Below are positions 1-6,596 of a stretch of DNA of 16,915 nt, one piece after another; the stretch's first letter is position 1, and each line of letters starts with the position of its first letter. This stretch comes from CAYMND01 sp964465065. Lineage in GTDB: Bacteria > Acidobacteriota > Aminicenantia > UBA2199. The position numbers were made by a program, and so were the translations under genes. The DNA lies in NCBI GenBank assembly GCA_964465065.1, contig CAYXHZ010000066.1:1-16915 (forward strand), in the 5' to 3' direction. The notes under the pieces were generated by a model. It did no database searches. It was not told the DNA's origin and was given only the letters and a program-made list of their open reading frames with translations.

Positions 1-1
1 A

Positions 2-62
2 GCGGCGGCCGGTCCTTGAAAAAAGAGATCGGCCCCGCCTTGATTTTGATTTTGTTTTTTCT
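2..62 (+). terminator. Rho-independent terminator of a gene left of the window
   Basis: GGCCGGTC (7-14) pairs with GATCGGCC (27-34), with one G-U pair. Four more pairs (2-5 with 35-38) follow past a bulged C at 6. The loop is 12 bases and rich in A. A T-rich stretch follows at 40-62. This is the usual shape of an intrinsic terminator on the plus strand. The gene it would end lies outside the window, so the assignment rests on structure alone. Confidence 0.6.
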
Positions 63-68
63 TATACT
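40..68 (+). promoter_or_regulatory. Possible sigma-70 promoter for the lipoprotein/cutA unit
   Basis: TTGATT (40-45) and TATACT (63-68) are separated by 17 bp, matching 4/6 and 5/6 of the sigma-70 consensus. Transcription would start near 75 and leave a leader of about 90 bases before the ATG at 165. The -35 lies inside the T-tract of the preceding terminator. An alternative -35 (TTGACC, 116-121) has no good -10 partner. Confidence 0.35.
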
Positions 69-164
69 CAAATCCGTAGGATTGGGCAGAGGCTTGCCAC
101 GGTGCTTTGCGGGCCTTGACCCTTTGCTGTTCTTTTACATTACGACTTGATTAGGAGGAACGAT

Positions 165-995
165 ATGAAGAGACTTGTGTTATTTGCCTTTTTGATCGGA
201 ATCATCATGTTCTCAGCATCTTGCCAGAATCCGGAGGATGTCACCATCTCCAAATATTTTGCAGCGCTCAAAGCGGGTGATCAGGGTGATCGCGACACCA
301 TGAACTCCATGTCGGTCGATGCCAAGTACATCCAGTACAAGGATTTCGAGATCGTCAAGGCCGAACCGGTCCGGGAACTGGAACTGCAGCTCCCCCTGCT
401 CGAGAAGAAACAGGCCGAACTGACCGAAAGCCGCAAGGAACAGGGCAAGAAGGCCCAGGAAGCCATGGATGCCCTCGAGGACGTCAAGTATGAACTCGAA
501 GGCGTGGCCCGCGGCGCGAAACGTCAGGAACTGGAGACCAAACTGGCTCAGGCCGAGGTCTTCAAGAAGGCGGAAGAGGACAAGTTCAAGCAGTTCACCG
601 CCCAGATCGGCCACCTCAAGAAGATGATCGAGGCCGAAAAGAACCTGATCAAGATGTCGACCAATGTCTTCGAGAATTTCGATTTTTACACCGGCAAGGC
701 CCAGTACCTCGACGTGCTGGTCAAAGTGACCGGCGATGACGGCAGCCAGTCCGATTACACCTTCGTGCTGACCAAGTACGACCTGTCTATGGAAGGCAAG
801 CCGCTGCCGCGCAGCCGCTACGTCATCCTCAAGATCATACCCGCCGCCGATGCCGCCAAAACCGAAACCCCCGAGGTTTATTACCGCAATGCCCTGAGTG
901 GCGCGGTCGCCGCTCCGGTGGAAGAAGCCGAGACCCCGGCCGAAGCGCCCGTCGAAACCCCGGCCGAGACGACCGAGCCCGGTGCAGCCAACTAG
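165..995 (+). CDS. Putative coiled-coil lipoprotein of unknown function
   Basis: I do not recognise the family. The ATG at 165 is chosen because AGGAGG (153-158) sits six bases upstream; the TTG at 147 has no such site. The 276-residue product starts with Lys-Arg and a hydrophobic stretch ending in SASC at residues 17-20, a plausible though imperfect lipobox with Cys20 as the lipidated residue. Residues of roughly 65-160 are rich in Glu, Lys, Ala, Leu and Gln and look like one long helix or coiled coil. A compact region follows (about 165-230). The last 30 or so residues are a low-complexity Ala/Glu/Pro/Thr tail. Inferred location: periplasmic face of a membrane. The gene end overlaps the proposed cutA start by 14 bp, so the two are probably co-transcribed. 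No catalytic motif is visible. Confidence 0.75.
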   Translation: MKRLVLFAFLIGIIMFSASCQNPEDVTISKYFAALKAGDQGDRDTMNSMSVDAKYIQYKDFEIVKAEPVRELELQLPLLEKKQAELTESRKEQGKKAQEAMDALEDVKYELEGVARGAKRQELETKLAQAEVFKKAEEDKFKQFTAQIGHLKKMIEAEKNLIKMSTNVFENFDFYTGKAQYLDVLVKVTGDDGSQSDYTFVLTKYDLSMEGKPLPRSRYVILKIIPAADAAKTETPEVYYRNALSGAVAAPVEEAETPAEAPVETPAETTEPGAAN

Positions 996-1317
996 TCCAG
1001 AACTGATCGTAGTTCACACCACCGTCGATTCCGAGGCGGTGGCCAAAGCGCTGATGCAGCGCGTGATCCAGGAGAGGGCGGCCGCTTGCGCCGCCCTCTC
1101 GGCACCTTGTCGATCCAGCTATCATTGGAAAGGTGCGCTTGAACACGCCGTCGAATGGCAGCTGTCGTTCAAAACCCGCCTGGACCTGTTCGACCGGGTA
1201 GCGGCCATCATCAAATCCCTTCATCCCTACGAACTTCCTGAAATCATCGCTACGCCGATAGTCTGTGCCGACCCGGATTATGCGGAGTGGATTCTTGCCC
1301 AGACCAGCCGATCGTAG
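982..1317 (+). CDS. cutA: CutA-family divalent-ion tolerance protein
   Basis: The product is a CutA1-type protein, a small trimeric protein linked to divalent metal tolerance, although its exact biochemical role in bacteria is unsettled. The signature segments occur in order: an IVVHTT first strand, a K-alanine-rich helix ending ERAAACAAL, SSYHWKGALEH, and the C-terminal HPYELPEIIATPI followed by DYAEWI. The GTG at 982 gives 111 residues, close to the usual 105-115. No good Shine-Dalgarno precedes it, so translation may depend on coupling with the upstream gene, whose stop is at 993-995. A longer frame from ATG 898 would add 28 Pro/Arg/Lys-rich residues. These are out-of-frame reading of the upstream low-complexity tail and were not accepted. 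The family call is secure; the start is less so. Confidence 0.88.
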   Translation: MQPTSPELIVVHTTVDSEAVAKALMQRVIQERAAACAALSAPCRSSYHWKGALEHAVEWQLSFKTRLDLFDRVAAIIKSLHPYELPEIIATPIVCADPDYAEWILAQTSRS

Positions 1318-1345
1318 ACGTCCGTTGCCGTGAATCGGCCTGGCC
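1303..1345. other. Inverted repeat between convergent cutA and RDD genes
   Basis: CCAGCCGAT (1304-1312) pairs with ATCGGCCTGG (1334-1343), leaving one bulged C, to give nine base pairs around a 21-base loop. It straddles the end of cutA and reaches the stop of the convergent RDD gene. It could serve as a shared end-of-transcript structure, but no T-tract follows on either strand. Chance is possible. Confidence 0.25.
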
Positions 1346-1923
1346 TACTCCTGATGGCTTTCCTGACGGTTGATCGTCTCTTCGGAGCGGATCAGGGCTT
1401 TCTTGAATACCGCGGTTTTGGCCAGGTGATCGTAGAAAGTCTGGCGCCGGCCGATGAGGACGAAATAACCTCCGAACATGGCGATGAACAGGAAATTGCT
1501 CAGTTCCAGCAGGAAATCCTGATGCAGCAACAGGGCCAGGATCATGGCGAAATAATGCGAGTTTTTGAGCAGGTAGCGTCGCCACAGCTGGGCCGGGTGG
1601 CTTTCTGTGCCGCTCTGGTCGGCGATCTGCAGCCCGAGCAGCAGTTTACCCGGTGAAGCGGCGATGATGGCCTCCAGCATCCAGTAGAACAGGTAGAAGG
1701 CGAAGATGGAGACGGCCAGGCCGGTGTTGCTGAACAGGGCCTTCATCACCTCGGCCAGGGACAGGGCCTCGTTGCCGGGCAGGTCGATATAGGCCGCGAT
1801 CTGTCCGGTCACGCCGAGGAAATTGAAGATGATCGAGACCAGCACCAGGTCGATGAAGAAGGCGCTGAAACGGGGCAGCAGGCCGATGCGGTTCTGGTTG
1901 TTGGCGGCGGGCTTGTTTTCCAT
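1345..1923 (-). CDS. RDD-family integral membrane protein
   Basis: This 192-residue protein matches the RDD family (named for conserved Arg and Asp residues), small membrane proteins mostly of unknown function. Visible hallmarks are RFSAFFIDLVLV near residues 18-29 (the Arg and Asp of helix 1), SPGKLLLGLQI near 90-100, and the closing QTFYDHLAKTAV near 160-171. Hydrophobic segments lie at about 16-45, 66-88 and 122-155, predicting three or four membrane helices. The ATG at 1923 has no clear Shine-Dalgarno but is the only plausible start. It is the last gene of a minus-strand set, 39 bp after the coiled-coil gene. No transport or enzyme residue pattern could be assigned. Confidence 0.85.
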   Translation of the reverse strand: MENKPAANNQNRIGLLPRFSAFFIDLVLVSIIFNFLGVTGQIAAYIDLPGNEALSLAEVMKALFSNTGLAVSIFAFYLFYWMLEAIIAASPGKLLLGLQIADQSGTESHPAQLWRRYLLKNSHYFAMILALLLHQDFLLELSNFLFIAMFGGYFVLIGRRQTFYDHLAKTAVFKKALIRSEETINRQESHQE

Positions 1924-1962
1924 GGTGTCAGACGGTGAGAGGACAGTCGTGCGGAGCCTGTC

Positions 1963-2172
1963 TCATCGGACCGGGATCTGGTTGCGCCGGTACAGTTCTT
2001 TGATGTGACCGGAGTAGTAATTTTTTTGGGCTTCGAGTTCCTTGTTGAGCCGCCCGATCTCTTCCTCGTAGCGTCTGGACAGTTCGGCCATCTGGTTGTA
2101 GAGCAGGGCGATCTTCTCTTCCAGTTTGTAAAATTCCTCGTAAAGGGCGATTATTTCGGGTGCGTTGCTCAT
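1963..2172 (-). CDS. Small coiled-coil protein of unknown function
   Basis: This encodes 69 residues with no signal peptide. Almost the whole length from residue 8 to 52 is Glu/Lys/Leu/Tyr-rich with hydrophobic residues at heptad-like spacing, for example LEEKIALLYNQMAELSRR, so a single coiled-coil helix is likely. The C-terminus is basic. The start is an ATG 13 bp after the TerB-like stop, with only a weak GAGA upstream; translational coupling is likely. It lies between a TerB-like gene and an RDD gene on the same strand. A competing frame (1928-2185) gives an Arg/Pro/Gln-rich sequence typical of a shadow. No family recognised; being a real gene rests on its clean helix pattern and operon position. 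Confidence 0.65.
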   Translation of the reverse strand: MSNAPEIIALYEEFYKLEEKIALLYNQMAELSRRYEEEIGRLNKELEAQKNYYSGHIKELYRRNQIPVR

Positions 2173-2185
2173 CGGGTCTCTGCAT

Positions 2186-2578
2186 TCATGAAATCAACAG
2201 TTGGGCTTGTTTGTTCTGTTCGATCTGCCGGACGGCCCAGTTTTCCAGACTGCTGGCCTCGTCCTCGTCGATGGCGAACAAGCGGGCCAGTCCGCGCAGC
2301 AGCTGTCGCTCTGTGTCGGAAAAACGCCCGTCGGCGTAAACCAGGCCGAGCAGTTCCAGCATGACGATGCGGCGGCTCTGTCTGTCGGTGAAACAGCGGG
2401 CCAGATCTTCCACGCTGCCCTGGGGCAGGCGGGCTTGCTGCCACAGTCCCATTTCCTGTCTCATGGCCAGGAAGCTGCGTTCTTCGCGGGGATCGCTGAC
2501 TCCGTCGCTCCGGATCAGCTTCAGGCACAGAGCCAGAAAGGCCAGTTTCTGCTCTTCGAGCAATTGGTTTAAAAACAT
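2186..2578 (-). CDS. TerB-like (tellurite-resistance type) domain protein
   Basis: The 130-residue, all-helical, soluble-looking protein carries two copies of the acidic motif typical of the TerB/DjlA-N fold: LKLIRSDGVSDPREE near residues 19-33 and LGLVYADGRFSDTE near 77-90. In this family the Asp and Glu residues of such repeats can bind metal. The ATG at 2578 is chosen because AGGAGG (2592-2587 on the minus strand) lies eight bases upstream; the longer frame from 2632 would include the Shine-Dalgarno itself. It heads a minus-strand unit with the coiled-coil and RDD genes. No other ter genes (terC, terD, terZ) are present, so a role in tellurite resistance should not be assumed. Confidence 0.8.
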   Translation of the reverse strand: MFLNQLLEEQKLAFLALCLKLIRSDGVSDPREERSFLAMRQEMGLWQQARLPQGSVEDLARCFTDRQSRRIVMLELLGLVYADGRFSDTERQLLRGLARLFAIDEDEASSLENWAVRQIEQNKQAQLLIS

Positions 2579-2603
2579 GATGATGCCCTCCTGTGCTGCC
2601 TTG

Positions 2604-2632
2604 TAGTTACCGCAACTTGCTGCCCGTGTCAA
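2604..2632 (-). promoter_or_regulatory. Possible promoter for the TerB/coiled-coil/RDD unit
   Basis: On the minus strand a perfect TTGACA (2632-2627) lies about 50 bp upstream of the TerB-like ATG. The matching -10 position (around 2609-2604, TAACTA) is poor. A better hexamer, TACAAG, is four bases further down and badly spaced. The position fits, but the -10 is unconvincing. Confidence 0.3.
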
Positions 2633-2725
2633 GAGCCGGAGGGCGCAGACTGCCGGCGGTGGTCCATGCGCAGGACATATCGGTCACAAAAAACTGGAAT
2701 CCATTTTGCTCATGTTGAGGCGGGG

Positions 2726-2755
2726 TTGACAGAAGCCCCGTGGAGAACGCATTAT
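2726..2755 (+). promoter_or_regulatory. Sigma-70 promoter for the SmpA/BamE-like gene
   Basis: A perfect TTGACA (2726-2731) is followed after 18 bp by CATTAT (2750-2755, 4/6 of TATAAT). The predicted transcript would begin near 2762, just before the AGGAGG at 2778-2783 and the ATG at 2789. A promoter here rules out the longer reading frame that begins at 2666 and supports the chosen start. Confidence 0.55.
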
Positions 2756-2788
2756 GATGGTGCTAGAAAAGCGGATGAGGAGGAACGA

Positions 2789-3493
2789 ATGAAAAGAGCG
2801 TTGTTGTTGTCTGCCTGTTTGGCGTTCGCCCTGTCGCTGCCGGCGGTGGTGGCGGATCTGGACGGAGTGCGCGGAATTCAATGGGGCGCCGGCCCGGCGA
2901 AAGTGAAGAGCGTGTTCGCCCAGACCGGGGCGCAGATCAAGGAGTCCGATCAACTGATCGAGGTCGTCCCGCAGAGCGGTCCGGTCAGCAAGGAGAAGTA
3001 TTTTTTCCTGAAGGGACAGCTTTTCAAGGTCAGCATGACTTATAACATGGCGCCGGCGGCGGTGCTGGATTACTTCACCAACCAGTACGGCAAACCGGAA
3101 TTCGAAAAGAATGCTTTCTGGTGGAAGTTCCCGTCGACTCTGGCCAAAATCGAAAAAGGCACGAGCACGATCTGGTATCGCAGCCGCGATATCAAAGAAG
3201 AGGTCAAGAGCGAGACCGAAGAGGAGGAAGAGCCCGATCAACCGGAAGATCTGCACGAAAATATCAGCCGGGTAAGTGTCGGTATGACGGTGGCTCAGGT
3301 CACTCAGCTGATGGGCGAACCCTTGACCAAGCGGGCCGGCAAGAAGGTAGCTTTCATGGTATTTACCTATCGCACCGGCGAAATCGCCTTTGTCAACAAC
3401 AAGGTCGCCGAGGTCAAGATCTATCAGAAAAAAGACGAACTGGCACCGGGCAAAGTCAAACGGGTACTGCCCAAGAGGGAATCGGACCGCTGA
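2789..3493 (+). CDS. Exported protein with C-terminal SmpA/BamE-like motif
   Basis: The 234-residue product begins with a signal peptide (Lys-Arg, then a Leu/Ala-rich core, likely cut after AVVA near residue 22). An alternative lipobox reading at LSAC (7-10) is unlikely because the hydrophobic part before it is too short. Residues of about 25-130 form one domain starting GIQWG. A strongly acidic linker follows (about 132-150, a run of Glu). A second domain (about 155-215) starts NISRVSVGMTVAQVTQLMGEP, which fits the G-M-T...V...L-G-x-P pattern of the SmpA/OmlA (BamE) fold. The N-terminal domain may be a diverged copy of that fold. The ATG at 2789 has AGGAGG five bases upstream. Likely periplasmic; no partner genes for outer-membrane assembly are nearby, so function is not assigned. 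Confidence 0.75.
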   Translation: MKRALLLSACLAFALSLPAVVADLDGVRGIQWGAGPAKVKSVFAQTGAQIKESDQLIEVVPQSGPVSKEKYFFLKGQLFKVSMTYNMAPAAVLDYFTNQYGKPEFEKNAFWWKFPSTLAKIEKGTSTIWYRSRDIKEEVKSETEEEEEPDQPEDLHENISRVSVGMTVAQVTQLMGEPLTKRAGKKVAFMVFTYRTGEIAFVNNKVAEVKIYQKKDELAPGKVKRVLPKRESDR

Positions 3494-3507
3494 GCCAACC
3501 GCTGGCG

Positions 3508-3570
3508 GATGGAGTGTAGGCGGGATTGTTTTGGGGGGGAGGGATGGATGATCCCGCGCTACACTCTGTC
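3508..3570. repeat. Long imperfect hairpin between the SmpA-like gene and glutamine synthetase
   Basis: GAGTGTAG (3512-3519) plus GCGGGAT (3520-3526) pair perfectly with ATCCCGC (3551-3557) plus CTACACTC (3559-3566), leaving a single bulged G at 3558. Four further pairs (3508-3511 with 3567-3570, two of them G-U) extend the stem to 19 pairs. The 24-base loop holds a run of seven G, an A, then three more G. It begins 15 bp after the preceding stop codon and ends before the proposed glutamine synthetase promoter. No T-tract follows, so it is not a standard intrinsic terminator. It may be a transcript-end or mRNA-stabilising structure, or a copy of a dispersed palindromic repeat. Confidence 0.7.
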
Positions 3571-3611
3571 AGTTGTTACGGCCTCGGGCGGCGAAAAGTT
3601 TCATATCTTTA

Positions 3612-3640
3612 TTCAACGGATGTCCTTTTTTTGTTAGAAT
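3612..3640 (+). promoter_or_regulatory. Possible promoter of the type III glutamine synthetase
   Basis: TAGAAT (3635-3640) matches five of six -10 positions, and TTCAAC (3612-3617) is a weak -35 at 17 bp. A weak -35 with a good -10 would fit an activator-dependent or moderate promoter. No sigma-54 (GG/GC at -24/-12) pattern was seen before this gene. Confidence 0.4.
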
Positions 3641-3675
3641 CTGTTTATTCGGCTCTTGTGTATACGGAGTTCACC

Positions 3676-5766
3676 ATGAAAAACGAAATGGCGTCACAGG
3701 TCTTCGATTTTTTCCAGCTCAGAGACAAGCTGCCCCGGCAGATTTTCGATCGTTTCAAGGCCACCGTCGACGAGAAATCCACCCTGGACGACGAGGTCGC
3801 CGAACTGGTGGCCCGGGAAATCAAGAAATGGGCGGAGCAGAACGGCGTCACCCATTACACGCACTGGTTCCAGCCGCTGACCGGTCTGACGGCCGGCAAG
3901 CAGAACAGTTTCTTCGACCGCGACGACGAGGGCCGGGTGATCAGCCGTTTCGGCGGCCAGGATCTGATCAAGGGCGAATCCGACTCGTCGTCCTTTCCCC
4001 ATGGCGGTATGCGTTCCACTTTCGAGGCCCGCGGCTATACGGCCTGGGACCCTTCTTCTCCGGTGTTCATCGTCCGCAACTCCAAGAGTTCGGTGCTGGT
4101 CATTCCTTCCGTTTATTTCGGTTACCATGGCGAGGTGCTCGACAAGAAAACGCCGCTGTTGCGTTCTCTGCGGCTCATCAACCATCAGAGTCTGCTCTTG
4201 CTGCGTTCGCTGGGCGTCCGGAGGCGCTGGGTCAAGAACATGATCGGTCCGGAGCAGGAGTTTTTTCTGGTGGCCGAGGAACAGTACCTGCAGCGCCCCG
4301 ATTTACGCACCTGCGGCCGGATCATTTTCGGTGCCCGTCCGGCCCGCGGCCAGCAGATGGGCGATCACTATTTCGGCACCATTCCCGATCGGGTCCTGGC
4401 CTACCTGGAAGATGTCGAGGAAGCGGCCACCCGTTTGGGGGTTCCCATCAAAACCCGTCACAACGAAGTCGCTCCCAACCAGTTCGAAATCGCCCCCCTC
4501 TACGAAGAGGCCAATCTGGCCGCCGATCACAACCAGTTGCTGATGGAGACCCTGAGCGGCGTCGCCCGCCGCCACCGGATGGTCTGCCTGCTGCACGAAA
4601 AGCCATTTTACTTTTTCAACGGCAGCGGCAAGCACGTCAACTGGTCGCTGATGGACGATCAGGGACACAACCTGTTTTCCCTGGGGAAAAACCGCAAGAG
4701 CCGCTTGACCTTTTTGGCCGTCATGTGCGGCTTTCTGATCGGTCTGGAGCGGCATCACGACCTGCTGCTGTCGGTGCTGAGCTCGCCGGGCAACGAATTG
4801 CGCCTGGGCGGGCACGAGGCGCCGCCGGCGATCATCTCCGTCTATCTGGGGGAAGAGCTCGCTGCCATCCTGGACGACGCGCCGCGTTTCTGGCGTGAAG
4901 GAGCCCGCCGTCGCGACCCGCTGCAGTTCGAAGCCTACATTCCGGCTTTCGAGCAGGACCGCTCCGACCGCAACCGCACCTCGCCGGTGGCCTTCACCGG
5001 CAACAAGTTCGAATTCCGAATGCCCGGATCATCGGCGTCCATCGCCTTTCCGACCGCGGTCATCAACCTGATGGTCGCCGACGGTTTGGCCGAAGTGAGC
5101 GCCGCCCTGCAGAACGCCGGTAACGATACCATCCGACTGGAGCGTTTGCAGACAATGCTGCAGGAGCACAGAGGGATCGTCTTTGACGGCGACAATTACA
5201 GCCGCGACTGGCGGGACGAGGCGGTGCGGCGCGGGCTGCAGAGCGCCGGCAGCGTTCCGGACAGCGTGGCCCTGTTGAGCCGGGAGAAGAACATCGCTCT
5301 GTTCGAACGTCACCAGCTGCTCAGCCGCGACGAAATTCTGGCCCGGGCGCAGATCAAGACCGAGATGTACATCAAGACGGTGGAAATGGAGCTGCGGGTG
5401 ACGCGTGCCATGCTGCGCGGCTGCTGCATCCCGGCGGCCATGAAAAACCAGCAGTTGCTTTTGGCCAATATCCGCGGTTTCCCCCAGGATCTGCTCGAAG
5501 ATCAACCCGAGCTGCTGGCCGGTCAGAAGGGTTTTCTGGTCAAGTTCACCCAGAAAATCAACCGGGCCATGGAGTTGCTGGCCGCACTCGACGACGACAA
5601 CGAAAAACTGAAACAGTTCGTCGCTCAGGCCGAGGCGGCCCGCTACTGCAGCCGGGTCATCCGTCCCCGTATCGAGGAGGCGGCCCGGCTGGCCGGAAAA
5701 ATTGAAGAACGGGTCGATCCGTCGTTATGGGGCATGCCGCACGTCGCGGATTTGCTCTTCCGCTGA
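3676..5766 (+). CDS. glnN: Type III glutamine synthetase (GSIII)
   Basis: It makes glutamine from glutamate, ammonia and ATP in the cytoplasm. The product is 696 residues, in the range of GSIII (about 700-730) and much longer than GlnA. Markers in order: THYTHWFQPLTGLTAGKQ near residue 58, GPEQEFF at 191-197 (metal-binding Glu), HNEVAPNQFEIAP from His262, NGSGKHVNWSL with His320 (active-site loop), and NRTSPVAFTGNKFEFR at 433-448 (glutamate and phosphate binding). Residues of about 540-696 form the helical C-terminal region peculiar to GSIII. The ATG at 3676 has GGAG six bases upstream. An in-frame extension to 3526 would run through the hairpin and promoter and was rejected. It converges on the superoxide dismutase gene, with only 10 bp between stops. 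No amt, glnB or GOGAT gene is nearby. The family is sure; the symbol follows common usage for GSIII. Confidence 0.95.
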   Translation: MKNEMASQVFDFFQLRDKLPRQIFDRFKATVDEKSTLDDEVAELVAREIKKWAEQNGVTHYTHWFQPLTGLTAGKQNSFFDRDDEGRVISRFGGQDLIKGESDSSSFPHGGMRSTFEARGYTAWDPSSPVFIVRNSKSSVLVIPSVYFGYHGEVLDKKTPLLRSLRLINHQSLLLLRSLGVRRRWVKNMIGPEQEFFLVAEEQYLQRPDLRTCGRIIFGARPARGQQMGDHYFGTIPDRVLAYLEDVEEAATRLGVPIKTRHNEVAPNQFEIAPLYEEANLAADHNQLLMETLSGVARRHRMVCLLHEKPFYFFNGSGKHVNWSLMDDQGHNLFSLGKNRKSRLTFLAVMCGFLIGLERHHDLLLSVLSSPGNELRLGGHEAPPAIISVYLGEELAAILDDAPRFWREGARRRDPLQFEAYIPAFEQDRSDRNRTSPVAFTGNKFEFRMPGSSASIAFPTAVINLMVADGLAEVSAALQNAGNDTIRLERLQTMLQEHRGIVFDGDNYSRDWRDEAVRRGLQSAGSVPDSVALLSREKNIALFERHQLLSRDEILARAQIKTEMYIKTVEMELRVTRAMLRGCCIPAAMKNQQLLLANIRGFPQDLLEDQPELLAGQKGFLVKFTQKINRAMELLAALDDDNEKLKQFVAQAEAARYCSRVIRPRIEEAARLAGKIEERVDPSLWGMPHVADLLFR

Positions 5767-5776
5767 CAAGAACCGT

Positions 5777-6457
<681 letters not shown>

Positions 6458-6559
6458 GTTCACCTCCCGAGCCGGGCCGTCGAGCCGGTTTTCAGCCGAA
6501 GGGCCCGGGTAAATCCCCAAAGAATGTAGTGCTTTTCCGTTTTTGACAACTATGGCCGT

Positions 6560-6596
6560 AAAAAAATAAAAACAGCCGCTCAGGGCGCCGCCCGAG
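6560..6596 (-). terminator. Probable intrinsic terminator after the GH127 gene
   Basis: Read on the minus strand, CTCGGGC (6596-6590) pairs with GCCC (6586-6583) and GAG (6581-6579), with one bulged base, around a three-base loop. The T-rich tract TTTTTATTTTTTT (6572-6560) follows after six bases. The hairpin covers the GH127 stop codon at 6582-6580. The T-tract is strong; the gap between stem and tract is slightly long. Confidence 0.5.

Noticed and set aside
898..981. A longer CutA with a Pro/Arg/Lys-rich N-terminal extension
   Set aside because: The extension is the out-of-frame reading of the upstream lipoprotein's low-complexity tail. CutA proteins normally begin near the GTG at 982.
2186..2578. 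Tellurite-resistance operon
   Set aside because: Only a TerB-like fold is present. No terA, terC, terD, terE or terZ homologue lies in the window, so the name of the family does not imply the phenotype.
2666..2788. An upstream extension of the SmpA/BamE-like gene
   Set aside because: It contains a perfect -35 and a plausible -10. It would also bury the signal peptide that follows the well-placed AGGAGG and ATG at 2789.
3526..3675. A 50-residue N-terminal extension of glutamine synthetase
   Set aside because: It would cross the hairpin and the likely promoter and has no family similarity. The ATG at 3676 has a good ribosome binding site.
6458..6579. Superoxide dismutase promoter on the minus strand (TTGTCA, 6549-6544)
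   Set aside because: A -35-like box exists, but the correctly spaced -10 (CATTCT) matches only three of six positions. It is too weak to list as a feature, although a promoter is expected here because of the upstream terminator.
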